NCBI GenBank assembly: GCA_024654415.1
Contig: JANLHQ010000033.1
Span: forward strand, 1 to 17,270
Length of the DNA: 17,270 nucleotides
Direction: 5' to 3'
From: Candidatus Azambacteria bacterium
GTDB taxonomy: Bacteria > Patescibacteriota > Minisyncoccia > GWC2-36-17 > WO2-46-25
Shown: positions 5,236 to 12,733 of the stretch, piece after piece
Numbering within the stretch: the stretch's first letter is position 1
How the letters are laid out: each line of letters begins with the position of its first letter
Position numbers and translations under genes: made by a program
The notes under the pieces: generated by a model
Databases searched by the model: none
Seen by the model: only the letters and a program-made list of their open reading frames with translations
Told to the model about the DNA's origin: nothing

Positions 5236-7215
5236 CTATGCGAATTTCTTGAGTTTCTTGATGATGTTTTTTAACCGCTCTGCATTTTGGAAATCGAGTT
5301 CTTGTGCGGCGTGCTTCATTTCTTTTGTATAGTGCGCTATCAATTTTTTAATATCTTTTGTTTCTGAAAAAATGCCCATTTCTTCGAGTGTGAGATCGAC
5401 TTCATTTTTTTCTGCCGTCATACGCTCGCGCAATGGTTTTTGTATTTGACTTGGCGTGATGCCGTGCGTTGTATTGTAGTGCTCTTGGACGGTGCGCCGG
5501 CGATTTGTTTCTTCTATTGCCTCTTTCATTGAGCGCGTCATCGTGTCGGCATACATGATTACTTCGCCTTCAAGATGGCGCGCGGCGCGACCCATTGTTT
5601 GAATAAGCGTTGTCTTATTTCTCAAAAACCCTTCTTTGTCCGCATCCATAATAATAACAAGCGATACTTCAGGGATATCAAGCCCCTCCCGAAGCAGATT
5701 TACGCCCACAATGACATCGTATTCGCCAAGCCGTAGCGCGTGTAACGTGTCTGTGCGCTCAAGGGTTTTTACTTCCGAATGAAGAAAGTGCGCCTTAACC
5801 CCATTTTCCTTTAAAAACTCCGCAAGGTCTTCTGCCATGCGCTTGGTGAGCGTGGTGACAAATACTCGTTGATTTTTTGCAACCCGTTTTTTTATTTCTT
5901 GTATCGAGTTGCGCACCTGATGCTCAGCCGAGCGTACAGTGATCACGGGATCTAACAGGCCTGTGGGGCGCACTATCTGCTCCACAATATGCCCTTTCGA
6001 TTTAGCGAGTTCATATGGTGCCGGCGTTGCTGACATATAGATTGTTTGAGGTACGCGCCGCTCAAACTCCTCAATACGCAGTGGGCGGTTATCGCGCGCG
6101 GAGGGTAAGCGAAAACCGTAGTTAATGAGCGTGTCTTTGCGCGCCTTATCGCCAAAATACATCCCGCGGATCTGAGAGATGGTCATATGCGCTTCATCAA
6201 CAAGAATGAGAAAGTCCTTTCCGTACGCATGCGCGAAGTAGTCGATGAGCGTGAATGGAGGGGAGTCGGGTTCACGAAATTCTATCTGGCGCGAATAATT
6301 TTCAATGCCGTGGCAGTAGCCGGCAGTGGTAAGCATTTCAAGATCAAAGCGCGTGCGCTGTTCTATGCGCTGTGCTTCAAGTAGTTTTCCTTGTGCGGTG
6401 AATGCTCTAACCTGCTCCGCAAGTTCGTTTTCGATATTGGCAACGGCAAGCGGTATTGTTTTTGTTTCCGCAAGCCAGAATTTTGCAGGAAAGATCCGTA
6501 CGTGTTCTATTTCCCTCCAGTGAGGCGTGAGTTCATTTGCAGCAACATGAATATGATTAATCCCAGTTTTTCCAAAGATGATCCGAATAATGTCGTTGCC
6601 AGTCGATGGGCGCACCTCAATGACCTCTCCGTGCGCGCGAAATATTCCCGGGACCGTTTCTATTTCGTTGCGCTGATATTGCAACGCAACAAGGTGTGAG
6701 AGTAGTTCCTTTTGTTTCATTGTTTGGCCGCGTGATACAAGTACGCTCAGGGATTCGTAGTTTGCGGGAGCACCGATGTTGTAGATGCACGACACCGACG
6801 CAATAACGATAACATCGTCACGCGAAAGGATCGACTGTGTCGCTTCGTGCCTGAGGCGATCGAGCTCTTCATTTATTTTTACGTCTTTATCGATATACGT
6901 ATCGGTTCGCGGCATATACGCTTCAGGTTGGTAATAGTCGTAGTAGCTTACGAAATAATGCACCGAGTTTTCCGGGAAAAAACTTTTGAATTCTTGGTAG
7001 AGTTGATACGCGAGTGTTTTATTGTGCGATATGACAAGTGTTGGCCGTTGCGTGCGAGCGATAACATGGGCGGCGGTAAATGTTTTGCCCGAGCCGGTTA
7101 CACCTACTAGTGTTTGATGTGTGGCACCTGCCTCAATGCCTGAGGAGAGCGCGGCGATTGCGGTCGGCTGGTCGCCGGCAGGAGTGAAGGTTGAATTGAT
7201 CTTAAAAAGAGACAT
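5236..7215 (-). CDS. uvrB: Excinuclease ABC subunit B
   Basis: The damage-verifying helicase-like subunit of nucleotide excision repair; it takes DNA from UvrA and recruits UvrC. From the ATG at 7215 the protein has 659 residues, a normal length. Seen: Walker A GVTGSGKT (38-45); the tyrosine-rich beta-hairpin YYDYYQPEAY (91-100) that inserts behind the lesion; DEAH (340-343) followed by MTISQIRGMY; SATPAP (395-400); helicase motif VI region QTMGRAAR (539-546); and a C-terminal UVR motif (HAAQELDFQNAERLKNII) that would contact UvrC. A TTG 30 bases upstream (7245) extends the frame by ten residues without family support, so MSLFKINSTF is preferred. It is divergent from ruvA with 64 bases between the starts; uvrA and uvrC are not in the window. 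Confidence 0.97.
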   Translation of the reverse strand: MSLFKINSTFTPAGDQPTAIAALSSGIEAGATHQTLVGVTGSGKTFTAAHVIARTQRPTLVISHNKTLAYQLYQEFKSFFPENSVHYFVSYYDYYQPEAYMPRTDTYIDKDVKINEELDRLRHEATQSILSRDDVIVIASVSCIYNIGAPANYESLSVLVSRGQTMKQKELLSHLVALQYQRNEIETVPGIFRAHGEVIEVRPSTGNDIIRIIFGKTGINHIHVAANELTPHWREIEHVRIFPAKFWLAETKTIPLAVANIENELAEQVRAFTAQGKLLEAQRIEQRTRFDLEMLTTAGYCHGIENYSRQIEFREPDSPPFTLIDYFAHAYGKDFLILVDEAHMTISQIRGMYFGDKARKDTLINYGFRLPSARDNRPLRIEEFERRVPQTIYMSATPAPYELAKSKGHIVEQIVRPTGLLDPVITVRSAEHQVRNSIQEIKKRVAKNQRVFVTTLTKRMAEDLAEFLKENGVKAHFLHSEVKTLERTDTLHALRLGEYDVIVGVNLLREGLDIPEVSLVIIMDADKEGFLRNKTTLIQTMGRAARHLEGEVIMYADTMTRSMKEAIEETNRRRTVQEHYNTTHGITPSQIQKPLRERMTAEKNEVDLTLEEMGIFSETKDIKKLIAHYTKEMKHAAQELDFQNAERLKNIIKKLKKFA

Positions 7216-7279
7216 AGAGTGTGGTGTAGAGAATACATTTCTCAATTTATAGAAACTACGCTATCATACGGAGGAAAAT

Positions 7280-7855
7280 ATGATCTCATATCTTGAAGGA
7301 AAAGCAATTGCAAAGAATGAAAAGAGTGTAATAATCCTTGTAAATGGCGTTGGTTACAAGGTGTTTTTTTCCGGTGGAGATTTAAATACCATATCACTCG
7401 AAGGGGACACCGTCAAAGCATTTACGCACCTTCAAGTAAAGGAAGACGCGCTTGAATTATATGGGTTTTTGGAGCGAGCAGCGCTCGAACTTTTTGAGTT
7501 ATTAATCACAATTTCTGGCATTGGGCCAAAGGTGGCGCTTGCGATCCTTTCTACGGAAAGTCCGAGCGTGCTTGCGGGGGCGATTGCGCGGGAGGACGTG
7601 AAGTTTCTTACAAAAATATCCGGTGTGGGGCATAAAAGCGCGCAAAAGATCATGATTGAGCTCCATGAAAAAATCGGAAAAGTGAGCTTTGAAATACATG
7701 ATGCGGGCGCATCGATGGATGCGGACGCAATTGACGCACTTGTGGCGCTTGGGTGGAGCGCGCGAGATGCACGCGAAGTGCTTAAAAATATCCCGAAAGA
7801 AATTGAGCAAACTGATCTGCGGATCAGAGAGGCATTAAAGGTGTTAGGAAGGTAG
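7280..7855 (+). CDS. ruvA: Holliday junction DNA helicase subunit RuvA
   Basis: Binds four-way DNA junctions as a tetramer and loads the RuvB motor during recombination repair. The 191 residues match the family: an N-terminal OB domain (MISYLEGKAI...NGVGYKVFF), two helix-hairpin-helix motifs (ISGIGPKVALAIL at 78-90 and ISGVGHKSAQKIMIEL at 113-128), a flexible linker, and the small RuvB-binding domain (150-191, ALVALGWSARDA). GGAGG (7270-7274) lies five bases before the ATG. ruvB and ruvC are not adjacent. The TAG stop coincides with one copy of the TAG duplication that flanks the next element. Confidence 0.97.
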   Translation: MISYLEGKAIAKNEKSVIILVNGVGYKVFFSGGDLNTISLEGDTVKAFTHLQVKEDALELYGFLERAALELFELLITISGIGPKVALAILSTESPSVLAGAIAREDVKFLTKISGVGHKSAQKIMIELHEKIGKVSFEIHDAGASMDADAIDALVALGWSARDAREVLKNIPKEIEQTDLRIREALKVLGR

Positions 7856-8036
7856 TTGACCATGACCTGCGAAATGATATTTCTTGTATCGGGTTGGCAG
7901 TGGAATCCTTAGTGTTGCACACTCCCAAAAACGCCTGATGTGTGCGGTCAACGTCGGGAACACACTTCAGTCGCTTTTTGGGAGGGTGCTTAAAATAAAG
8001 GAGTACAAGAAATATCATTTCGCAGGTCATGGTCAA
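7856..8036. mobile_element. MITE-like element with perfect 33-bp terminal inverted repeats
   Basis: Bases 7856-7888 and 8004-8036 are perfect inverted copies of each other over 33 bases. The 181-bp unit is flanked on both sides by TAG (7853-7855 and 8037-8039), which looks like a 3-bp target duplication; the left copy is the ruvA stop codon. No transposase is encoded. Between the arms lies a second, independent palindrome (7922-7984) shared with the element at 15733. The IS30 ends at 1-1057 are unrelated, so that transposase is not an obvious source of mobility. The near-perfect arms suggest recent insertion or selection on the structure. Confidence 0.78.
7922..7984 (-). repeat. Conserved palindromic core, copy 1
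   Basis: A 63-base imperfect hairpin beginning CTCCCAAAAA and ending TTTTTGGGAG. Its reverse complement aligns with 15789-15852 with about seven differences, including one gap. Inner arms CTGAAGTGTG and CACACATCAG pair with one A-A mismatch, around a loop containing TTCCCGACG and TTGACCG. Short GCAC/GTGC extensions lie outside. Confidence 0.8.
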
Positions 8037-8054
8037 TAGATTATTTTTTATATA

Positions 8055-9116
8055 ATGGAATTTCTTTTTAACCCCGCACTATCACGTGAAGAATGGAATG
8101 AGTTCGTGGTACGCCACGGCGGTGGGTTTTTACAATCATATGAATGGATCGGATTTCAGGAGAAGGCCGGTAATACGGCTGCGCGGATTATAATAAAAAA
8201 AGATGGTGTTACGGTGCTGTGCGCAAACGCCATCAGACATGCGCTTCCTTTTAAGAAGGCATATTGGTACATACCATATGGGCCGGTGATTTCCAAAGAA
8301 GCACAGGACGCAAAGGAGATAGCTAATTTTTTTATTGAGCGCTTTGCTCGTGTTGTAGGAAAAGACACAATTTTTTTAAAGATAGAGCCACAAGAAATGA
8401 AGGCACAGGAATTATTTGCACAGCGAGGCAAGCAATCTCCTGCAGCACAGCCACAGGAAACGGTAATCATTGACTGCGCTCTTTCTGAGGAGAAGATGCT
8501 TTCAGCAATGAAGCCAAAAACACGATATAATATTAAAGTTGCGCAACGGCACGGCGTGAAGATCGTAAGTCCCGATGATCAAACAAAAATAGACCCGGAA
8601 ATTTTTCTCTCATTACTTTCTACTACAGCGGCACGGCATCGTTTCCGTACTCATGCCGAACAGTATTATCGTGAGATGCTCATATGTTTTTTGCCAACAG
8701 AGGTGAGCGTAGCTAATCATGCGTGTACGGCGCGGTTATTTTTTGCGCAACATAATACAGAGGTAATCGCGTCTGCCCTTGTGATGTTTTTCGGTACACG
8801 CGCGACGTATTTGCATGGCGCGTCAAACGATACACAGAAGAATATTATGGCGCCCTATGCACTGCACTGGGAGATCATGAACCTTGCAAAAAAGGCGGGG
8901 TACAGAGAGTATGATATGTGGGGGGTAGCAACTGAGCGCTCGTCAGACGAAACAAAGCGAAAATGGAGTGGATTTTCTAGGTTTAAGCTCGGATTTGGTG
9001 GTGTTGTGGTTGAGCGACCCGGCGCATTTGATTTCCCGCTTCGCCCGCTTTGGTATATTATATATAAGGGCGGCAAGCAAGTGTCGCACATTCGTTCATG
9101 GTTAAACGTAGTATAA
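8055..9116 (+). CDS. FemAB-family aminoacyltransferase (peptidoglycan branching)
   Basis: Proteins of this family take an amino acid from aminoacyl-tRNA and attach it to the peptidoglycan stem peptide, building cross-bridges at the inner face of the membrane. The 353 residues show the double-GNAT FemX/FemAB pattern: the N-terminal QSYEWIGFQEKAG (28-40), IPYGPVIS, then MKPKTRYNIKVAQRHGV with its basic patch, and the C-terminal signature YLHGASNDTQKNIMAPYALH followed by EYDMWGVA and FSRFKLGFGG. The first amino acid transferred cannot be read from the sequence. It follows the MITE-like element with an A/T-rich, Shine-Dalgarno-free leader, and its end overlaps the MurE-like gene by 19 bases, so the two are likely co-translated. 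Confidence 0.9.
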   Translation: MEFLFNPALSREEWNEFVVRHGGGFLQSYEWIGFQEKAGNTAARIIIKKDGVTVLCANAIRHALPFKKAYWYIPYGPVISKEAQDAKEIANFFIERFARVVGKDTIFLKIEPQEMKAQELFAQRGKQSPAAQPQETVIIDCALSEEKMLSAMKPKTRYNIKVAQRHGVKIVSPDDQTKIDPEIFLSLLSTTAARHRFRTHAEQYYREMLICFLPTEVSVANHACTARLFFAQHNTEVIASALVMFFGTRATYLHGASNDTQKNIMAPYALHWEIMNLAKKAGYREYDMWGVATERSSDETKRKWSGFSRFKLGFGGVVVERPGAFDFPLRPLWYIIYKGGKQVSHIRSWLNVV

Positions 9117-10438
9117 AAAAAATTACACCGGGATTTATTCTTTCCGCGTATCATCTTTCACTCGCGTATATTGCTGCGCTTTGGTACCGTTTTCCTTCAG
9201 AAGCAATGGTGGTTGTGGGAGTGACGGGGACAAAGGGAAAGTCGAGCGTGGTATTTATGCTCGCCAAGATCCTTGAAGAAGCTGGCATAAAAGTTGGGGT
9301 GTCTTCGTCGCTGATGTTTAAAATCAATGAGAATGAGTGGTTGAATCCCTACCACATGACGATGGCGGGAAGATTTAAGCTTCAGCAATTCCTGTATCAG
9401 GCAAAAAATGCGGGATGCACGCATGTAATTATTGAAACCACCTCGGAGGGCATTAAACAGCATCGACACCGTTTCATTAATTTTGACGTCGCAGTATTTA
9501 CAAATCTCACGCCGGAACACATTGAAGCGCACGGAGGGTTTGAAAATTATAAGCGCGCAAAAGGAAAGCTTTTTGAAGCGCTTGCGAACGCATCACATAA
9601 ATCTCTCGGCGGAAAAAGCATTGAAAAAATTTCAGTGGGGAATACTGACGATGAGCATGCGGCATATTTTCTCAGTTTTCCCGCAGATAAAACATATGGA
9701 TTTAGTGTGCAGGGGAAGTGTGCGCTCCCACCAAGCGGGAATCATATATGCGTATCTGCCTCCGCAATAATCGTATCACCAGAAGGTGTAAGCTTCGATG
9801 TGGAAAATGCGAAGGTCCAGATGCATTTGCTCGGGCAATTTAATGTAGAAAATGCGCTCTGTGCTGCGGTGACGGCAAAAAGTCTTGGAGTTGATTTTTC
9901 TGTTTCCGCAGCAGCGCTTGCTAAAATAGAAGAGATCCCGGGGAGAATGAAATTCATACGGGAAGGGCAAAAATTTACTACAATTATTGACTTTGCGCAT
10001 ACGCCAAGCTCGTTTGAAGGTGTGTTTGCGGCAACGAGAAAGCTGAAGGATCCACACGGAAGACTCATCGCAGTATTTGGATCTGCGGGAGGAGGAAGAG
10101 ATGTATGGAAACGACCCGAACTTGGAAAAATCGCTGCGCGTAATGCGGATCATATTATTCTTACGGCAGACGACCCGTATGAAGAAGATATAGAAGAAAT
10201 TTGTGCGGCGATACGCAAAGGCATCGATGCCGAATCATTTCAGGGAAAGGTTGAAATTATTTCCAACAGACAAGAAGCAATTAAAAGTGCATTAGGTATG
10301 GCACGATGGAACGATATAGTGTTGTTACTGGGAAAAGGAACCGAGCAGACGCTTATGATCGGGAATGAAAGCATACCGTGGAACGAAGAGGGGCTTGTGA
10401 TAGAGGAGATACGTAATATGTTATATGACCAGAGGTGA
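9098..10438 (+). CDS. MurE-like Mur ligase without the N-terminal domain
   Basis: An ATP-dependent ligase of the MurE group, likely adding the third residue to the UDP-MurNAc dipeptide. The 446 residues include the ATP loop TGTKGKSS (43-50), ETTSEG (113-118), TNLTPEHIEAHG (135-146), the probable carbamylated lysine K155 in YKRAKGKLF, and the C-terminal domain with DFAHTP (298-303) and GSAGGGRD (328-335). Two features differ from classical MurE. The ATP loop begins near residue 43 instead of about 110, so the UDP-binding N-terminal domain is missing, replaced by ~40 residues with a hydrophobic stretch (about 11-30). And where meso-diaminopimelate enzymes have DNPR, it has DDPY (358-361), which argues for another amino acid. 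It could be a paralogue beside a full MurE elsewhere. It overlaps genes on both sides. Confidence 0.85.
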   Translation: MVKRSIKKITPGFILSAYHLSLAYIAALWYRFPSEAMVVVGVTGTKGKSSVVFMLAKILEEAGIKVGVSSSLMFKINENEWLNPYHMTMAGRFKLQQFLYQAKNAGCTHVIIETTSEGIKQHRHRFINFDVAVFTNLTPEHIEAHGGFENYKRAKGKLFEALANASHKSLGGKSIEKISVGNTDDEHAAYFLSFPADKTYGFSVQGKCALPPSGNHICVSASAIIVSPEGVSFDVENAKVQMHLLGQFNVENALCAAVTAKSLGVDFSVSAAALAKIEEIPGRMKFIREGQKFTTIIDFAHTPSSFEGVFAATRKLKDPHGRLIAVFGSAGGGRDVWKRPELGKIAARNADHIILTADDPYEEDIEEICAAIRKGIDAESFQGKVEIISNRQEAIKSALGMARWNDIVLLLGKGTEQTLMIGNESIPWNEEGLVIEEIRNMLYDQR

Positions 10439-10979
10439 TACAAAAACGGTAAAAGCATTTTTGCTGTTACTCGTATTTTTTGCGGGGATAATGCTCTTAT
10501 TTTTTTACACCGCGAGAAAAAACACGACAGACAGTGTGCAGGTAATAGTGCCGTCACAAGTGAAGCAGGCATCTATGCTAGAATGGGATGATCTTCGTAA
10601 TTTAAACGATGCTGAGCGGGTGGAGGTGCGTGTAAACGGAGCGAGCGTAATTGCGGAAATGGTGCGCAGTGACGCGCAGCGACAACAGGGGCTTTCAGGA
10701 AGAGAAGGACTCGCTGAGAACGAGGGAATGCTGTTTATATTTGATCAACAAGATGCGTATTCGTTTTGGAATAAAGATATGAAATTTCCCATTGATGTGT
10801 TGTGGATGGATCATAGCGAGGTGGTTGGCGTATCGTCCTTGCCAATCTATGACGGGCAAGCACCTGCTGTTATCACTGCTCCAACGCCTGTTAGCGTGGT
10901 ACTTGAGGTTCCTGAAGGGTTTGCACAGAGGCATAACATTATGGTAGGAAATATAATAAACATATATGAAACCAAATAA
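10425..10979 (+). CDS. Membrane-anchored DUF192 protein
   Basis: A 184-residue protein with one N-terminal hydrophobic segment (about 10-28) that should anchor it in the membrane with the rest outside. Residues ~70-184 are a DUF192 domain: AEMVRSDAQRQQGLSGRE, GMLFIFD, SFWNKDMKFPIDVLWMD, and the ending VPEGFAQRHNIMVGN. Known members are small beta-rich, often secreted or surface proteins without a settled function. There is no lipobox cysteine. It overlaps the MurE-like gene by 14 bases and the cyclophilin gene by 14 bases, so all three appear to be translated from one message. Confidence 0.9.
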   Translation: MTRGDTKTVKAFLLLLVFFAGIMLLFFYTARKNTTDSVQVIVPSQVKQASMLEWDDLRNLNDAERVEVRVNGASVIAEMVRSDAQRQQGLSGREGLAENEGMLFIFDQQDAYSFWNKDMKFPIDVLWMDHSEVVGVSSLPIYDGQAPAVITAPTPVSVVLEVPEGFAQRHNIMVGNIINIYETK

Positions 10980-11541
10980 CATTATTTCATTGCTTGTGCT
11001 GGTTGCGGTCGCTGGCGCGGGTATTTATTATTTTATGTACCGCACTAATACTACTAGTATGGAAGGAAACATTGTCGTGATCGAAACAGATAAAGGGGTT
11101 ATTAAAGCAGAGCTTCGACCGGAGGAAGCGCCAAAGACCGTTGCGAATTTTACGGATCTTGTTGGGAAGAAGTTTTATGATGGGCTCGTGTTTCATCGAG
11201 TCGTGCCTGATTTTGTGATCCAGGGAGGTGATCCAAAGGGGGATGGCACGGGGGGGTCAGGCACGAATATCCCGCTTGAGATTAAGTGCCAAGATGGATC
11301 TATAATGGAGGGAAAGGAGGTGTCATGCGCAGTGGCGCTCCCGCACAGTGATGGAGCGCTCGCAATGGCGCGTTCAGCTGACCCAAACTCTGCAAGCTCT
11401 CAGTTTTATATCACACTTGGCGACCAGGCGTTTTTGAATGGAAAATATGCAGTATTTGGATATGTGACGGAAGGAAAAGAGATTGCGCACCTCATTTCGC
11501 AAGGGAGCACGATCAAACGAATATATTTGGAAAATAAATGA
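10966..11541 (+). CDS. Membrane-anchored cyclophilin-type peptidyl-prolyl isomerase
   Basis: Speeds cis-trans isomerisation of proline bonds, here probably on surface or exported proteins. Residues 7-24 form an N-terminal membrane anchor, followed by a short linker and a cyclophilin domain from about 36. Active-site pieces are clear: FHRVVPDFVIQGGDP with R78 and Q86, ALAMARSADPNSASSQFYI (131-149), and FLNGKYAVFGYVTEG (156-170). The positions of human CypA W121 and H126 are F156 and Y161, as in many bacterial forms with weak cyclosporin binding. Loop 103-128 is longer than in minimal cyclophilins and holds the only two cysteines, C108 and C121, which could form a disulfide outside the cell. 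Confidence 0.93.
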   Translation: MKPNNIISLLVLVAVAGAGIYYFMYRTNTTSMEGNIVVIETDKGVIKAELRPEEAPKTVANFTDLVGKKFYDGLVFHRVVPDFVIQGGDPKGDGTGGSGTNIPLEIKCQDGSIMEGKEVSCAVALPHSDGALAMARSADPNSASSQFYITLGDQAFLNGKYAVFGYVTEGKEIAHLISQGSTIKRIYLENK

Positions 11542-11569
11542 ATGCCTTTACAGTACAAAGCAAAAAACG

Positions 11570-12733
11570 GTGCAAAAGATCCTACTGATTCATTATCATG
11601 AGATGTCATTAAAAGGGGCAAATCGCCCCTTTTTTGAACGAATACTCCTTAGTAATATAAAAAAAGCGCTTCCAAAGGATACATATACATCATGTGAGGT
11701 GTGCTTTGGAAGGATTATGGTTCGGCTTACAGAGCATGCAGACGAAGAGGTGGTGCGCGACCACATACAAACGGTTTGTGGCATCGCTAATTTTGCATTT
11801 GCCACGTTGCTTTCCTATGACTTTTCTCTTCTTTGCGAGGAAGTAATCACTGCAATTTCTAAGCGAGAATGTACAACATTTCGCGTTTCTGCGCGGAGGG
11901 CAGATAAAAATTTCCCGCTTAATTCAAAAGAAATCAACGAACAGCTGGGCGCACTCATTGTGACACGACTCGGAAAGCGCGTCGATTTAGAGAATCCAGA
12001 CGCGAATTGTCACATCGAGATCGTAGGGAAGCACATTTTTTTATATTTTGAAAAAGAAAAAGGGTGTGGTGGATTACCAGTGGGGTCGGCTGGGAAAGTG
12101 CTCTCGCTCATCTCTTCCGGATTTGATTCTCCGGTGGCGTCATGGAAAATGATACGGCGAGGGTGTGAGGTGGTATTTATTCATTTTCATAGTTACCCGT
12201 ATACATCTCACGCATCGCAGGAAAATGTTCAGGAGATCGTGAAGGTGCTTACAAAATTTCAATATCGATCATTGGTGTTGAGCGTTCCATTTCTGGAAAT
12301 TCAAAAAATGATTACCGCGTCAGGGATCCCAGAAGGATTGCGCGTGGTATTATATCGGCGGTTTATGATGCGTATTGCGGAGCACGTCGCAAAACAGGAA
12401 GGATGCGCCGCACTTGTGACCGGCGATTCGCTCGGGCAAGTAGCATCTCAAACGCTTGAAAATATTGCAGTAATCTCCGCCGCAACTACCATGCCGATTT
12501 TTCGACCGCTTATTGGTGAAAACAAGGATGATATCATTACCACGGCAAGCGCTATCGGGACAGCTACGATATCTGCCCAGCCATATGAGGATTGTTGCAG
12601 TCTTTTTCTACCTGCCCATCCAGAAACACGAGCACAGATACACGAGGTAGAGCGATGCGAGGCCAAGCTAGAAATTGAAAAAAGTATTACTGATGCCATC
12701 GCAGGCATGACGCGCGAAGAAATAATTATATGA
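11570..12733 (+). CDS. thiI: tRNA 4-thiouridine synthase ThiI, no rhodanese domain
   Basis: Adenylates and thiolates uridine 8 of tRNA; in some bacteria it also serves thiazole synthesis. With the GTG start at 11570 the protein is 387 residues and begins MQKILLIHYHEMSLKG, the family's usual N-terminus. An open frame continues upstream to a TTG at 11483, inside the cyclophilin gene, without family similarity. A THUMP region (~60-165) is followed by the PP-loop SSGFDSPVA (182-190), where SGG is usual, then TGDSLGQVASQTLENI (284-299), FRPLIGENKDDII and PYEDCCSLF (338-346). The C-terminal rhodanese domain of E. coli ThiI is absent, as in many bacteria, so sulfur must come from a separate donor. 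No Shine-Dalgarno is seen. The stop overlaps the murD start (ATGA). Confidence 0.93.
   Translation: MQKILLIHYHEMSLKGANRPFFERILLSNIKKALPKDTYTSCEVCFGRIMVRLTEHADEEVVRDHIQTVCGIANFAFATLLSYDFSLLCEEVITAISKRECTTFRVSARRADKNFPLNSKEINEQLGALIVTRLGKRVDLENPDANCHIEIVGKHIFLYFEKEKGCGGLPVGSAGKVLSLISSGFDSPVASWKMIRRGCEVVFIHFHSYPYTSHASQENVQEIVKVLTKFQYRSLVLSVPFLEIQKMITASGIPEGLRVVLYRRFMMRIAEHVAKQEGCAALVTGDSLGQVASQTLENIAVISAATTMPIFRPLIGENKDDIITTASAIGTATISAQPYEDCCSLFLPAHPETRAQIHEVERCEAKLEIEKSITDAIAGMTREEIII

Noticed and set aside
7216..7245. TTG start giving uvrB ten more residues
   Set aside because: UvrB proteins begin close to the FxPxGDQPxAI motif; the extra residues are unlike the family and no Shine-Dalgarno precedes the TTG.
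7239..7267. TTCTCA-17-TATCAT as the ruvA promoter
   Set aside because: The expected start point would fall at the Shine-Dalgarno, removing it from the message; the match is otherwise modest, so it was not listed.
7856..8036. Integron attC site, or a CRISPR unit, as explanation for the nested palindromes at 7856 and 15733
   Set aside because: No RYYYAAC/GTTRRRY core pair, no integrase, no cassette-like array, and no regularly spaced direct repeats with spacers.
8051..8056. TATAAT just before FemAB as a promoter -10 box
   Set aside because: It overlaps the ATG itself, so transcription would start inside the gene, and no -35 box lies at the right distance.
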